The notes: a model not told the origin generated them from the letters alone. A stretch of DNA of 64,000 nucleotides from Prevotella sp. (GCA_023662865.1 JAMPIK010000004.1:1-64000), one strand, 5' to 3'. Counted from the first letter of the stretch, positions 45,002 through 55,274 are shown. Numbers and translations are program-made.

Positions 45002-46590
45002 AGAAATACTTAATGACGGGCATCGTTGCAAGCGTGTTTGTCGGCTCGCAGTTCCTTTTCGCGGCTGCCGACTACAATCTTGTGATTACCCAAAAGAATG
45101 GTAGCAAGATTGAAATCCCTACCGAAGATATTGAAAACATAGTTTTCGATGAGCCGGTAAAGCAGGGCACAGTTCTTGAAACTCCATACGTCAATGTAGT
45201 GAAGACAGACTACAGCGACTTTATGATGCAATGGACTTCCATTCCCAACGCAAAGGGATATGAATGGACGGTAGACGGTCGCAACCCGACAGTGACAGAG
45301 TCCACTCAGTTCAAAATCTATAATATTGCAGAAGGCACTCACACTGTAAGTGTACGCGCTCTCGCAGCCAACGATGATTATGTAGACTCCGAACCGGCTG
45401 TAAAAGAAATTGTAGCCGATTTCCGTGTGAAAACAGCTCTCGGCGATGTGACTGAAAACTCAATCGCCGCTTCATTCACTGCCAACTGCACACACGACTA
45501 TTTTGTGGGCGTTGTTGCCGAGGTCGATTGCTCCAATCCGGCTAACATGGCAGCTTACATCACTGCCAACGCACAGAAATGTCAGCGTACAGTGGTGAAC
45601 GGCTCACAGCAGAAAGATGTGAACTTTACCGGCCTTGAAGCGGGTACAAACTACAATGTAGTAGCTTATAGTGAAGGTCTCGACTACTGCTTTGCCACCG
45701 CAAGCAAAACAGTGTCTACACAGACATATGAACCCGGCGCCAAAGGCAAAGTATTCCCTAACGGTGTGTCCGAGCAGGGCGGTTTCTGGGATGTAGATAA
45801 AGTGGGAGACACCACAGCTCGCGGTCTTGACGACTCTGACGACCAGACCGGAAAAGGCGGTGACAACGAGCTTTGCTGGGGTTGCACAGCTTCAGGCATG
45901 ATTCAATGGTGGCTCGACGAGTATGAGCGTCAAACCGGAGAAAAATGTCAGCTCAAAGCCGAACTACCCTCTCACGGTCTGTATTCCACTAACGTGATGG
46001 AAGCTATTGTTCGCGCATATCCCAATGTGGGCGGCGACGCGCGCGAGGCTATCAAATGGTTCTTCGCCGGTGTTACGAACAACAGTACCCTCAACGAGGT
46101 GCCTACATATAACGAAAACTACGCCAACTGGAAAGGCGGTTTTGTAGGCATGACAAACGAGGAGGCTCTCTCATATTTCCATGTTTCCGCCGAGGCAAGC
46201 GACGGCTATAATGAATATCCGTATGTCTTCCACCGCACATATTCAATGAGAGGCCTTGATCTTAATCAAGCCAAGAAGAAATTTGCTCGAATATTGATTG
46301 AAACTCTGGAAATGGGTCCCGCCGGATTGGTAGTTCCCGCTCACTCTCTGGCTATTTGGGGTTGCGAATATGAGGTTGACGCCGATGGCGATCCCATCAT
46401 CACCAATCTTTATATCGGTGAAAACGGTATCAACGATGGCAATGTAAAGAATGGCCTGAACGTGTGCCCAATGCAGTACAAGAGTCCCAACGAGTTCTGG
46501 TTCTATCTGCCCTCAATGCACGACGGCGGCTCTGTAAATACCACCAGAATCAACTATTTCTTCGGTCTTAAAGGTTACAAAGCCAAATAA
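44998..46590 (+). CDS. IdeS/Mac-like (C66-type) secreted cysteine protease
   Basis: A 530-residue protein. The signal peptide is MKKYLMTGIVASVFVGSQFL (cleavage after AAA). A short module (LVITQKNGSKIEIPTEDIEN) and two FN3-like domains follow (about residues 60-245). The catalytic part has GGFWDVDK, which aligns with WYDINK of streptococcal IdeS (contributing Lys84), then DNELCWGCTASGMIQWWLDE, which aligns with the IdeS Cys94 segment. The His is in VVPAHSLAIWGCEYEVDADG, matching the HVINLWGADFD region. The acidic TDSD that supplies Asp284/286 in IdeS is IGEN here, so the last catalytic residue is not conserved as Asp. Comparisons are from memory. IdeS cleaves IgG; the substrate here is unknown. 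No T9SS tail is seen; the upstream coupled gene has one. Confidence 0.7.
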   Translation: MKKYLMTGIVASVFVGSQFLFAAADYNLVITQKNGSKIEIPTEDIENIVFDEPVKQGTVLETPYVNVVKTDYSDFMMQWTSIPNAKGYEWTVDGRNPTVTESTQFKIYNIAEGTHTVSVRALAANDDYVDSEPAVKEIVADFRVKTALGDVTENSIAASFTANCTHDYFVGVVAEVDCSNPANMAAYITANAQKCQRTVVNGSQQKDVNFTGLEAGTNYNVVAYSEGLDYCFATASKTVSTQTYEPGAKGKVFPNGVSEQGGFWDVDKVGDTTARGLDDSDDQTGKGGDNELCWGCTASGMIQWWLDEYERQTGEKCQLKAELPSHGLYSTNVMEAIVRAYPNVGGDAREAIKWFFAGVTNNSTLNEVPTYNENYANWKGGFVGMTNEEALSYFHVSAEASDGYNEYPYVFHRTYSMRGLDLNQAKKKFARILIETLEMGPAGLVVPAHSLAIWGCEYEVDADGDPIITNLYIGENGINDGNVKNGLNVCPMQYKSPNEFWFYLPSMHDGGSVNTTRINYFFGLKGYKAK

Positions 46591-46608
46591 TTAAACAGAT
46601 ACATACAC

Positions 46609-49600
46609 GTGAAAGCACTTAAATATTTCATGGCATCAGTGCTGCTTGGAGGCTGCGCACTCGCTTCGAGTGCCGCCTCCGGCACAGAGCCAACCCTGTT
46701 TGGGTATCAGCATAACTACAATTTAGGCACCGTGCCCACCGGCTTGTTTGAGATTGCTCCCGGGCAACAAAATCCGAACTTCCTGTGGGACGACACAATT
46801 TATAAACAAGCAAACGGAACTACTACCGGCTATGTAATGACTTCCGGTTGGTTGCGTGACGGTAAGCTGTGCGGATATGTCACTCAATATCCCACACCGA
46901 GTAACTCTTACTATAAATATGTGGAGCGTGACCTCAAAACCGGAGAGGTAACAAAAGAGGTTAATGTCGACTTGTCAACAAGTTGGGAGAATTGCTTCCT
47001 GAGTGCAACTTATTGCCCGGATGACGACCGTATATATGGTTACGGATTTAATGCCGCACGTACCTCTTTTGCTTTCAAAAGCGCACCGGCATCCAATCCC
47101 TCCCAAGCTGTTATAATCAAAGAAACCGGTAAAAGTTATCCCGGTTCCATTGCTTATAATCCTGAAGAAGGTACTTTTTATGGTGTAATGAATGTAAAGA
47201 ATGGTGACGGCTATTACGACAATACATTCGTTTCCATAGATGTCAATACCGGCCAGACAACCGAGGTGTTTAAACTCAACATGGGTGTAGACTCTGATAT
47301 AAAATGTACCGGCGGTTTGCTGTGGGAACCCTCACGACAGGAATTCGTATGGAATTGGTATACTGTACATGACGGTCAGTCTCCTCAATCAAAGCTCGTG
47401 GCTATTAATCCGGTCACCAAGTCCATTACAACCCTGAAAAATTTCCCCACCGGTTACAATTTCTTGTACTTTGTAAGTCAAGACAATGAGCCGGTAGCCA
47501 ATGCAACTGCGCCCGCGCAGATTTCAGATTTCAACGCGACAGTCGGTACTGACAACAATGTCAATATTTCTTTCATGCTGCCTTCTCGTTATGAAAATGG
47601 CAACTCTATTGAAGGAAATGTAACCTACACGATTTATGTTGACGGCAAACAAGTAAAATCAGCTGCAGCGGCAGCCGGCTCAAACGTTTCATATTCGCAA
47701 AATCTTACTGACGGAACTCACTTCTTCCGTGTTGTGACTTCTGTAAATGGCGTGGAAAGCTTGTCAAGCGTAAATGCAGTGTATGTAGGCGATGATTCTC
47801 CCTGCGCTCCCGAAAATATCGTACTTACCACTACCAATCTTACTTGGAATGCTGTGACACAAGGTATTGCCGGAAACACACTTTCCAACGTTAAATACCG
47901 CGTGGCAATCAACGGTATGACAGTAGCCGAAACGGCTAATACCTCTTTTGATGTTACCGATGTAGTGCTCACCGATTATGACCTAACCAATTATCAGGCA
48001 CAAGTATGGGCTATCTACAATGGCCGCGAATCCAAGGCCGGATACTCCAACTCGCTTATAGTAGGTGAACCCTGGTCAGTACCCTTTACTATTGAGCCTA
48101 CTGCAAGACAGTTCTCTCTGATGGAGCAATTTGATGCAGACAATGACGGTGTGCAATGGAGTCTTGACTCGGATGATCTTTCAGACGGTTATTATCTGAC
48201 TTCCGGTTTCTCTCGCAATAATGCCAGCGATGACTGGATTTTCCTTCCCAAATTCAAAGCATCAGCTGATAAGGTATATGAGATATCTTTTGATGTACTC
48301 TTGGCTGATGTAGACCTTTACGGCGGTAAGGCCGAAGTATGGATTGGCGATGCCCCGACAAAGGATGCCATGAAGAAAGAAATTGTTCCGGCAATAAGCA
48401 TTCTTTCCGACAACGCCAATGAGACATATACCGGACAGTTCCGTCCCGACGGCGACTTGACCGGTAAGGATTTGTATGTAGGTATCGGTGTGACAAGCCG
48501 TGAAGGCACACTTTGTCCACTCCGCTTCCAAAACATTTCCGTGAAAGACGCAAACATCAATATGTCTGCTCCGGCACAAGTAAGCAATCTTGCCGCTGCC
48601 CCCAAAGAGGACGATCCGAAATACTCCAAGGTTACTTTCACAATGCCTGAAAAGACTCTTTCCGGCACAGCATTGTCTGCCTCCGAACAGATTAAGGCTA
48701 TCATAATTGTTCAAGAGTCGAACACTACCACTACTGTAACCGGTAAGCCCGGCGAGCAGGTTGCCGCTGAAATTTTGACCGGCGCCAAGGAATGTATGAT
48801 TAGTGTCACTCCCTCTGTCAACAACGTGAACGGTATGTCTGCCAACTGTGTTAACGGTTATGATGTTGCCATACCCGGCGCGGTAAGAAATCTCACTTAC
48901 GCATTCGACAAAACAGACTGCAACCTTTATATTCATTGGGATGCCCCCGACAAAGATATCAACGGCAACCCCATGAGCGGTGACCAATGCAACTACAACG
49001 TGTGGATGCAAAATCCGGAAACAAACGAGTTTGAGTTTGCGGTAAATGTTCCCTATCCCTTGCAGTTCGCTACAATGAATATGGACAACAACACCACATT
49101 GCAGGATCTTAAAATTGCCATTACCGCCGCCAACAGATATGGCGAGTCTACCGAACGAGTATATCTCATCACACAGGTAGGCAATCCCTTGTCAATGCCT
49201 ATTTCGGATGACTTGAACGGCAACGAATTCCGCTATGGCCCGATTACATATTATGTGGCCGATCCTTATGACAAGGCAAAAATCGAATGGAACAATCCTT
49301 CAAAAGCCAATTGGGGTCTGTCTGATGCCATGCTCAATGTTGAGGGTGACGTACTTTGCGGTATTCCCTCCACTCCCGGAGCAATGACACGTCTTGACCT
49401 CCCGAAAGTGTCAACCGCCAACTATACGGATATCAAACTTGAACTTGACATTTGGACCGGTGAAAATGCCGCCGAAACTACAATCAAGAGCATCTACGCA
49501 TCCGATGAAACATTCGACCATATTGATATTGAATATTATCCGGCTGTAATGGCTGACATCATGAAGATACCGGCAGGCAGCGGTTACGAGAAAGTGACAG

Positions 49601-49938
49601 TTCCCTTCACAGAGCAGAGTCATCTTCCGTGGATGAATGTTGTAATCGAATCAGTTTATCCTTCACTGAATTCTCGTTTCATTCTTGCCGGCTATGCGCT
49701 GAAAGGCACAGTGAGCGGTATTGACGAAGTGGAAGAGACTTTGTTTGGAACAATTATAGGTCAGACCGGTTGCATAGCAATCAACGGCTACGATGGTGAG
49801 CAGGTGCGTATATATAATATTGACGGCACATTGGCAGCTACCCAAAGACTGTCGGATTCTTCATCAAGAATTTCAGTGCCGGCCGGTATTTATATCGTAA
49901 ATGCAGGTCGTCGCACAGCAAAAGTTGTTGTGAAATAA
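46609..49938 (+). CDS. Large multidomain secreted protein with FN3-like domains and T9SS-like tail
   Basis: A 1109-residue protein. It begins at GTG, giving the signal peptide MKALKYFMASVLLGGCALAS; the next ATG would remove the basic part. The N-terminal third looks like a beta-propeller (WENCFLSATYCPDDDRIYGY, SYPGSIAYNPEEGTFYGVMN). FN3-like domains then follow (ISDFNATVGTDNNVNISFML and similar), including a cleaved-adhesin-like segment (YLTSGFSRNNASDDWIFLP). The last part is QVRIYNIDGTLAATQRLSDS then AGIYIVNAGRRTAKVVVK, a type A T9SS sorting domain. It lies 18 bp after the IdeS-like gene, so all three may be one operon. No catalytic motif is recognised. Confidence 0.75.
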   Translation: MKALKYFMASVLLGGCALASSAASGTEPTLFGYQHNYNLGTVPTGLFEIAPGQQNPNFLWDDTIYKQANGTTTGYVMTSGWLRDGKLCGYVTQYPTPSNSYYKYVERDLKTGEVTKEVNVDLSTSWENCFLSATYCPDDDRIYGYGFNAARTSFAFKSAPASNPSQAVIIKETGKSYPGSIAYNPEEGTFYGVMNVKNGDGYYDNTFVSIDVNTGQTTEVFKLNMGVDSDIKCTGGLLWEPSRQEFVWNWYTVHDGQSPQSKLVAINPVTKSITTLKNFPTGYNFLYFVSQDNEPVANATAPAQISDFNATVGTDNNVNISFMLPSRYENGNSIEGNVTYTIYVDGKQVKSAAAAAGSNVSYSQNLTDGTHFFRVVTSVNGVESLSSVNAVYVGDDSPCAPENIVLTTTNLTWNAVTQGIAGNTLSNVKYRVAINGMTVAETANTSFDVTDVVLTDYDLTNYQAQVWAIYNGRESKAGYSNSLIVGEPWSVPFTIEPTARQFSLMEQFDADNDGVQWSLDSDDLSDGYYLTSGFSRNNASDDWIFLPKFKASADKVYEISFDVLLADVDLYGGKAEVWIGDAPTKDAMKKEIVPAISILSDNANETYTGQFRPDGDLTGKDLYVGIGVTSREGTLCPLRFQNISVKDANINMSAPAQVSNLAAAPKEDDPKYSKVTFTMPEKTLSGTALSASEQIKAIIIVQESNTTTTVTGKPGEQVAAEILTGAKECMISVTPSVNNVNGMSANCVNGYDVAIPGAVRNLTYAFDKTDCNLYIHWDAPDKDINGNPMSGDQCNYNVWMQNPETNEFEFAVNVPYPLQFATMNMDNNTTLQDLKIAITAANRYGESTERVYLITQVGNPLSMPISDDLNGNEFRYGPITYYVADPYDKAKIEWNNPSKANWGLSDAMLNVEGDVLCGIPSTPGAMTRLDLPKVSTANYTDIKLELDIWTGENAAETTIKSIYASDETFDHIDIEYYPAVMADIMKIPAGSGYEKVTVPFTEQSHLPWMNVVIESVYPSLNSRFILAGYALKGTVSGIDEVEETLFGTIIGQTGCIAINGYDGEQVRIYNIDGTLAATQRLSDSSSRISVPAGIYIVNAGRRTAKVVVK

Positions 49939-49967
49939 TCGCCGGTATACCGACATACCACGATAAA

Positions 49968-50009
49968 AAGAAAAGCTTCAGCTGCAAAAGTTGAGGCTTT
50001 TCTTGTTTT
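49968..50009 (+). terminator. Intrinsic terminator of the cargo operon
   Basis: AAGAAAAGC and GCTTTTCTT pair, extended by four further pairs around an 11-nt loop, followed by GTTTTG. Confidence 0.75.
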
Positions 50010-50032
50010 GATATATTGTGCATGGGCTAAAA

Positions 50033-50064
50033 TTTGGATTGCAACAAAAATAGCAGTAAATTTG
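50033..50064 (+). promoter_or_regulatory. Promoter of tamB
   Basis: TTTG at 50033-50036, a 20-bp spacer and TAAATTTG at 50057-50064. Transcription should start near 50071, about 15 nt before the TTG start codon. Confidence 0.75.
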
Positions 50065-50085
50065 CACTCTAATTACAGAGAATAA

Positions 50086-53000
50086 TTGCGCAAAGCGTAC
50101 AAAATATTAAGAAGTATTATAGTTTCCCTCTTGCTCACTGTGGCGGGACTGTATCTGCTGCTGTATGTGGCGATACTCTTGCCCCCGGTGCAAGAGTTCC
50201 TGTGTACGGTAGTCTCCGAGCAACTCTCTTACAAGACCGGCGGTCGTGTGAAAATAGGGTCTATGAGGCTTGCACCCTTTAATGAGGTGCAACTCTATGA
50301 TGTAGACCTTGCCGACCCGAAAGGAGTTCATGTGCTTGATGCGCAAACTATCGGTGCCGGCATCAGTATCGGTCAGCTCATTTTTGAGCGAAAGGTCGTG
50401 GTGACATACGCTGAGATTATAGGTCTGAATGCGCATATTACACAAGCCGAACCCGGTGCACTGCTTAATATACAGTTCCTTATCGATGCATTTAAAAGCA
50501 AAGAGAAGAAAGAGCCGGCGAAATTTGATGTGGTGCTGAACAATGTTATCTTGAGAGATTGTGCATTGAGTTATGACAAACTATGGCTGCCGGAAGGGTC
50601 TGCCGAACGCTTTGACATCAACCATGTACTACTTACGGATATTTCCGCCGATTTGCGCGTGCCGGTGCTCAAAAACGATGAATATAAACTTGACCTGCGC
50701 GCACTCTCTTTGAAAGAAGCGTCAGGTCTTAGCATCAATAAGTTAAGCGGAAATTTTCATCTCACTCAAACCAACCTTGAAATTCTTGACACTCAGATTG
50801 AGTTGCCCGGCACGAGCATTTCTCTCCCCAATCTGAAATTTGATATCAACGGTTGGAAAGCCATAGACAAGCAGATATTGGAAAAGCCTGTAAACTTGAA
50901 GCTCTCGGAAATTACAATAACCCCGGCAGACTTTAAATGCTTTGTCCCGGCATTGGAACACTATCAGCAGACTGTTTGGATTACAGTCGATGCCTCCTGG
51001 TTTAATGGAGATGTAGATATCGAGCACTTGGATATCATGTCGCAACCGGGCATCAAGTTGTCGCTGCGAGGTCAGCTCCGAGGCCTTACCGGCCCGCTTG
51101 AACAAATGAGCGCGAGGCTGCCGCTGTTTAAACTTGAAGCCGATGGCCGTGCCATAAATTCAATTGTTAATGATTTTGCCAAACTCTCGGAGAACTCCAA
51201 AGCTCTGATTGCCCGGCTTGGTGATGTGAATATAAACGCCGCTCTCTCAGGCTCTGCAACTGATGCAAACTTCGACGGCAAATTCACCATAGCACAAGGC
51301 AGCGCACAACTTAATCTGAATTACACTGCACTCCCGGACAGCGGCCACTCCCTGCGAGGCACAGTGAATACCGAAGGCTTTGATTTGGGAGCACTCCTTG
51401 ATAATGATGATTTCGGGCTGTTGAGAGCAAATGTGGTTACCGACCTTACTTATCGAGGAAATGATATTCTGAAAGGACTCAACGGAACGGCCCAACTTGA
51501 TGTGCCGCTGTTCACGTTCAAAGGATATCCGTATGTAAATATTTGGGCTGATATAGAAAAACACGGGTCGCAAGTCTTAGGGCAAGTGTCTGTTGCTGAC
51601 CCGAATATAGACTTTGATGTAGATGCCGTTGTGTCAATAGCCGGCTCCGCCTCCACTCTCGATGCAGCCGCCGACATACGAGTCTGCAACATTTCAGCAT
51701 TAAATCTTGGCACACCCTTTGATGATGTAAGCCTTACCGGAAAGATGGACGCCTCACTTTCCGGCAATAACCTCTCCAATGTGCAGGGACACGTTGATAT
51801 ACAAAATCTCAGATACAGTTCAGCCTCACAGCCGGAAATTGTATGCGAGCATTTGTTTGTTGAGTCGATAAAGGGAGAGCTGCCACACTCTTTGACTCTG
51901 CAATCCGATTATGTGGATTTTAACCTGTGCGGTGAATACGATCTTACATCGCTGCCGAATGCTTTCAAAGAGCTTGCCTCATATTTCCTGCCCAATCTTA
52001 TTGCAGGCTCTCCAGCGAGGGAACATCTCTCGGCTCAGGATTTTGATTTCTCTGTGTTGTTGAAGAAAGACAGCGGATTGCTTGAAAAAATAAAATCTCC
52101 GATTACGATTTTCGAGGATTTGCAACTCACCGGTTCATATAATTCCGAAGAGGGTATTGCCAAGTTCAACCTTGACATACCGTATATGCTTCAAGGGCAA
52201 AATCGGCTTATTCGCAACACGCATCTGAGCCTTGATGTAGACACCGCCTCCAACAAGTGTTTGCTGAGTTTGGGCACAGTGATTCCCAATGACAAAGGTG
52301 ATATAAGCATCTCATTAGATGCAAAGGCTCGCGATGGAAAAATAGACACCGGCCTGCAATGGAATTTGGGGCGTAAGCGAGATTATAAAGGTTTGGTAAG
52401 TCTGACAGCCGACTTCCTGAAAGACGAATCTGGCAACCGAGCCATTGACTTGGCAGTCAACCCCTCTACATTCGCAGTAAATGACACTGTATGGAACATT
52501 GACCCCGGAAAGATTATGTATGCCGATAAGTCGCTAACGGTAGAAGGGGTGAAAGTGCACCGCCCCGGTCAATACGCGCTCATTGAGGGAAAAGCTACTG
52601 CGTCGGCTGACGATAAAATTCAAATCTCACTTCAAGATATTGACCTCAATTATATCTTCGAGACACTCAATATCGAGTATGTGCAATTCGGCGGTCGTGC
52701 TTCCGGCACCCTTAATGCCGCTGCCGTATTCAGTAAAGAGCCACAGCTTTACACCGACAACCTTGTTGTTAATAATATAATGTACAACCGATGTGTACTC
52801 GGTGATGCTTACATAAATTCTCATTTCGACTTGGGGAAGAAAAGTGTGTATCTGGATGCGGATATACAGGAGGGCGGGAAACAAGTGGCACACATTTACG
52901 GTGACATCTTCGTAGTAGGCGAAGCGCTTGATTTGTATTGTGACGCCGATGAAGTGAATGTGGCTTTCCTCAAACCATTCATGATTGCTTTCTGCTCCGA

Positions 53001-54654
53001 TGTGAAAGGTCGCGCCACCGGAAGTGTGCGCCTTTTCGGAACATTCAAAGACATTGACCTCACGGGCAAGGTATATGCCAATCGGTTGGATATGAAGATT
53101 GATGTGCTGAACACATGGTATACGGTACACGACTCCGTAACTCTTGAGCCGGGAAGCATCAATATAGATAATGTGACCGTGTATGACCGGGAAGGGCACA
53201 CTGCGTTGCTCAACGGGCGTATCACACACCGCTATTTCCACGAGCCGAGGTTTGACTTTACCTTTACGAAAGCGAAGGATTTCCTCGTTTACGACACCAA
53301 CGCCTCAATCAATCCCATATGGTATGGCACGGTATACGGCTCCGGCTCCGGCACAATTCACGGAGTGCCCGGGTTCATTGACATCAAAGTTGATGTAACC
53401 ACTTGTCCGCGTTCTTCATTCACCTTTGTGATTTCCGACACGGAGGAAGCCGAGACTTTCGAATTCCTTACTTTCACAGACAAGCGCAAAGAAGCTTTGG
53501 AAGCTGCAAAAGTCGAGGAGCATATATCAACAGATGATATACCCTGGTATATTCACGAATTCATTCAGAAGAAAAAGAAAAAGCAAGAGCAGGCAGCCGT
53601 GCCAACCCGTTATGCCATGGATATCAGAGTCACGGCTACCCCGGAAGCCGATTTGACTATTGTGATGGACCCCATAGCCGGCGATAAAATCAAAGCAAAC
53701 GGCGAGGGAAGTATGCGTATGTCTTACAACTCCGAGGGGGAACTCGACCTGTATGGCACATATTCCATAATAAAAGGTAACTATAATTTCACATTGCAAG
53801 ATGTTATTGTCCGCGACTTCAAGATACGCGAGGGCTCGAAAATAAGCTTTACAGGCGACCCCTTCGCCGCCGACCTCGACATCACGGCGGCTTATAGAGT
53901 GAACACCTCACTCACCGACCTTGACAAATCATTCGCAGATGACCGTGAGCTTAATCGTACCAACGTGCCGGTCGAAGCGTTGTTGAAGGTATCAGGCCCG
54001 ATGATGAGTCCGGACATTGACTTCGACATTGAGTTGCCTACTCTTACGGAAGATGTGGCGCGCAAGGTGAAAAGCATTGTCTCCACCTCCGACATGATGA
54101 ACCGTCAGATAGTCTATCTGCTCGCGCTTAATCGCTTCTATACTCCTGACTATATGGGTACTTCCGGCTCAAACAACGAATTAGCTTCCGTGGCATCAAC
54201 CACCATATCCTCGCAGCTCTCGAGCGTACTCGGCGAGTTGACACCCGGCTGGAGCTTCTCCCCATATTTCCGAACTGAAAAAGGAGACTTCTCCGACATG
54301 GAGGTAGACCTGGCTCTTTCCTCTACATTGCTCAACAACAGGCTTATACTCAACGGTAATTTAGGCTATCGCGACAAAGCTACCTCATCCACAACCTTTA
54401 TAGGCGACTTTGATATCGAGTATCTGCTGAACCGTGCCGGCACATGGCGCCTTAAAGCATACAATCATTTCAATGATCAAAATTATTACTTGCGTTCGGC
54501 ACTGACAACACAGGGAGTAGGAATTGTCTTTAAGAAAGACTTCGAACATTTCTTGCCCGGCATTTTCCGCCGCAATAAAAAGAAAAAGACTTCCTCTCCC
54601 ACACCTTCCAATAGTCCGGCAATTAAGCCGGATGACAAAAACACAATAAAATAA
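50086..54654 (+). CDS. tamB: Translocation/assembly module protein TamB
   Basis: A 1522-residue protein anchored by one N-terminal helix (SIIVSLLLTVAGLYLLLYVA), followed by the usual AsmA/TamB long beta-taco region spanning the periplasm. The conserved C-terminal TamB (DUF490) domain begins around residue 1150 (MRMSYNSEGELDLYGTYSII, GNYNFTLQDVIVRDFKI) and has RQIVYLLALNRFYTP, then LSSVLGELTPGWSFSPYFRT. It cooperates with a TamA-type outer-membrane protein and may move phospholipids or assemble outer-membrane proteins. The start is TTG; no better in-frame ATG precedes the membrane helix. Its TAA overlaps the ruvA ATG by one base. The TamA-like partner gene begins at 62764. Confidence 0.9.
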   Translation: MRKAYKILRSIIVSLLLTVAGLYLLLYVAILLPPVQEFLCTVVSEQLSYKTGGRVKIGSMRLAPFNEVQLYDVDLADPKGVHVLDAQTIGAGISIGQLIFERKVVVTYAEIIGLNAHITQAEPGALLNIQFLIDAFKSKEKKEPAKFDVVLNNVILRDCALSYDKLWLPEGSAERFDINHVLLTDISADLRVPVLKNDEYKLDLRALSLKEASGLSINKLSGNFHLTQTNLEILDTQIELPGTSISLPNLKFDINGWKAIDKQILEKPVNLKLSEITITPADFKCFVPALEHYQQTVWITVDASWFNGDVDIEHLDIMSQPGIKLSLRGQLRGLTGPLEQMSARLPLFKLEADGRAINSIVNDFAKLSENSKALIARLGDVNINAALSGSATDANFDGKFTIAQGSAQLNLNYTALPDSGHSLRGTVNTEGFDLGALLDNDDFGLLRANVVTDLTYRGNDILKGLNGTAQLDVPLFTFKGYPYVNIWADIEKHGSQVLGQVSVADPNIDFDVDAVVSIAGSASTLDAAADIRVCNISALNLGTPFDDVSLTGKMDASLSGNNLSNVQGHVDIQNLRYSSASQPEIVCEHLFVESIKGELPHSLTLQSDYVDFNLCGEYDLTSLPNAFKELASYFLPNLIAGSPAREHLSAQDFDFSVLLKKDSGLLEKIKSPITIFEDLQLTGSYNSEEGIAKFNLDIPYMLQGQNRLIRNTHLSLDVDTASNKCLLSLGTVIPNDKGDISISLDAKARDGKIDTGLQWNLGRKRDYKGLVSLTADFLKDESGNRAIDLAVNPSTFAVNDTVWNIDPGKIMYADKSLTVEGVKVHRPGQYALIEGKATASADDKIQISLQDIDLNYIFETLNIEYVQFGGRASGTLNAAAVFSKEPQLYTDNLVVNNIMYNRCVLGDAYINSHFDLGKKSVYLDADIQEGGKQVAHIYGDIFVVGEALDLYCDADEVNVAFLKPFMIAFCSDVKGRATGSVRLFGTFKDIDLTGKVYANRLDMKIDVLNTWYTVHDSVTLEPGSINIDNVTVYDREGHTALLNGRITHRYFHEPRFDFTFTKAKDFLVYDTNASINPIWYGTVYGSGSGTIHGVPGFIDIKVDVTTCPRSSFTFVISDTEEAETFEFLTFTDKRKEALEAAKVEEHISTDDIPWYIHEFIQKKKKKQEQAAVPTRYAMDIRVTATPEADLTIVMDPIAGDKIKANGEGSMRMSYNSEGELDLYGTYSIIKGNYNFTLQDVIVRDFKIREGSKISFTGDPFAADLDITAAYRVNTSLTDLDKSFADDRELNRTNVPVEALLKVSGPMMSPDIDFDIELPTLTEDVARKVKSIVSTSDMMNRQIVYLLALNRFYTPDYMGTSGSNNELASVASTTISSQLSSVLGELTPGWSFSPYFRTEKGDFSDMEVDLALSSTLLNNRLILNGNLGYRDKATSSTTFIGDFDIEYLLNRAGTWRLKAYNHFNDQNYYLRSALTTQGVGIVFKKDFEHFLPGIFRRNKKKKTSSPTPSNSPAIKPDDKNTIK

Positions 54655-55235
54655 TGTACGATTATATCTCCGGGAAAATAGCGGAAACAACCCCGACATA
54701 TGCTGTCATAGATTGTGGCGGTATAGGCTATGAAATTAATATCAACCTGATTGACTATACCTGCTTGCAAGACAAAAAGGAGACAAAACTTTATATACAC
54801 GAAAGCATAAGGGAAGATGCACATACCCTTTACGGCTTTCTCTCAAAGCGCGGAAGAGAAATTTTTCGGCTGCTCATCGGTGTGAGCGGCGTGGGAGCAA
54901 ATACGGCTCGCCTGATAATGAGCTCCTTAACCGTGCGCGATATTGAAAATGTAATCGCTACCGGGCAGGAGTCAATGCTCAAAGCAGTGAAGGGAATAGG
55001 CGGAAAGACAGCACAACGCATAATAATCGACCTCAAAGATAAAATAAAAGTGAGTGACGATGCGTTATTTAGTCAGGCTCAAGTGTCTACTCCGGCGTTT
55101 GACGAGGCTCTCGCCGCCATGCTCATGCTTGGATTTGCCAAAGCGCAAAGCGAAAAGGTTCTCAAGAAAATTTTCAGCGATGCACCCGCAATTTCAGTAG
55201 AGCAGGCCATAACGAAAGCCCTTAAAATGCTATAA
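54654..55235 (+). CDS. ruvA: Holliday junction DNA helicase RuvA
   Basis: A 193-residue protein. The N-terminal OB-fold is MYDYISGKIAETTPTYAVID then GGIGYEININL. The helix-hairpin-helix motifs are IGVSGVGANTARLIMSSL and GIGGKTAQRIIIDLKDKI. The C-terminal RuvB-binding domain has AAMLMLGFAKAQSEKVLK. RuvA binds four-way junctions and loads RuvB. It is translationally coupled to tamB (TAATG) and lies 39 bp before sprA. Confidence 0.95.
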   Translation: MYDYISGKIAETTPTYAVIDCGGIGYEININLIDYTCLQDKKETKLYIHESIREDAHTLYGFLSKRGREIFRLLIGVSGVGANTARLIMSSLTVRDIENVIATGQESMLKAVKGIGGKTAQRIIIDLKDKIKVSDDALFSQAQVSTPAFDEALAAMLMLGFAKAQSEKVLKKIFSDAPAISVEQAITKALKML

Positions 55236-55274
55236 GACAGAGCCTCAAGCCCTTTTGTGCAGATTATTACCCTA

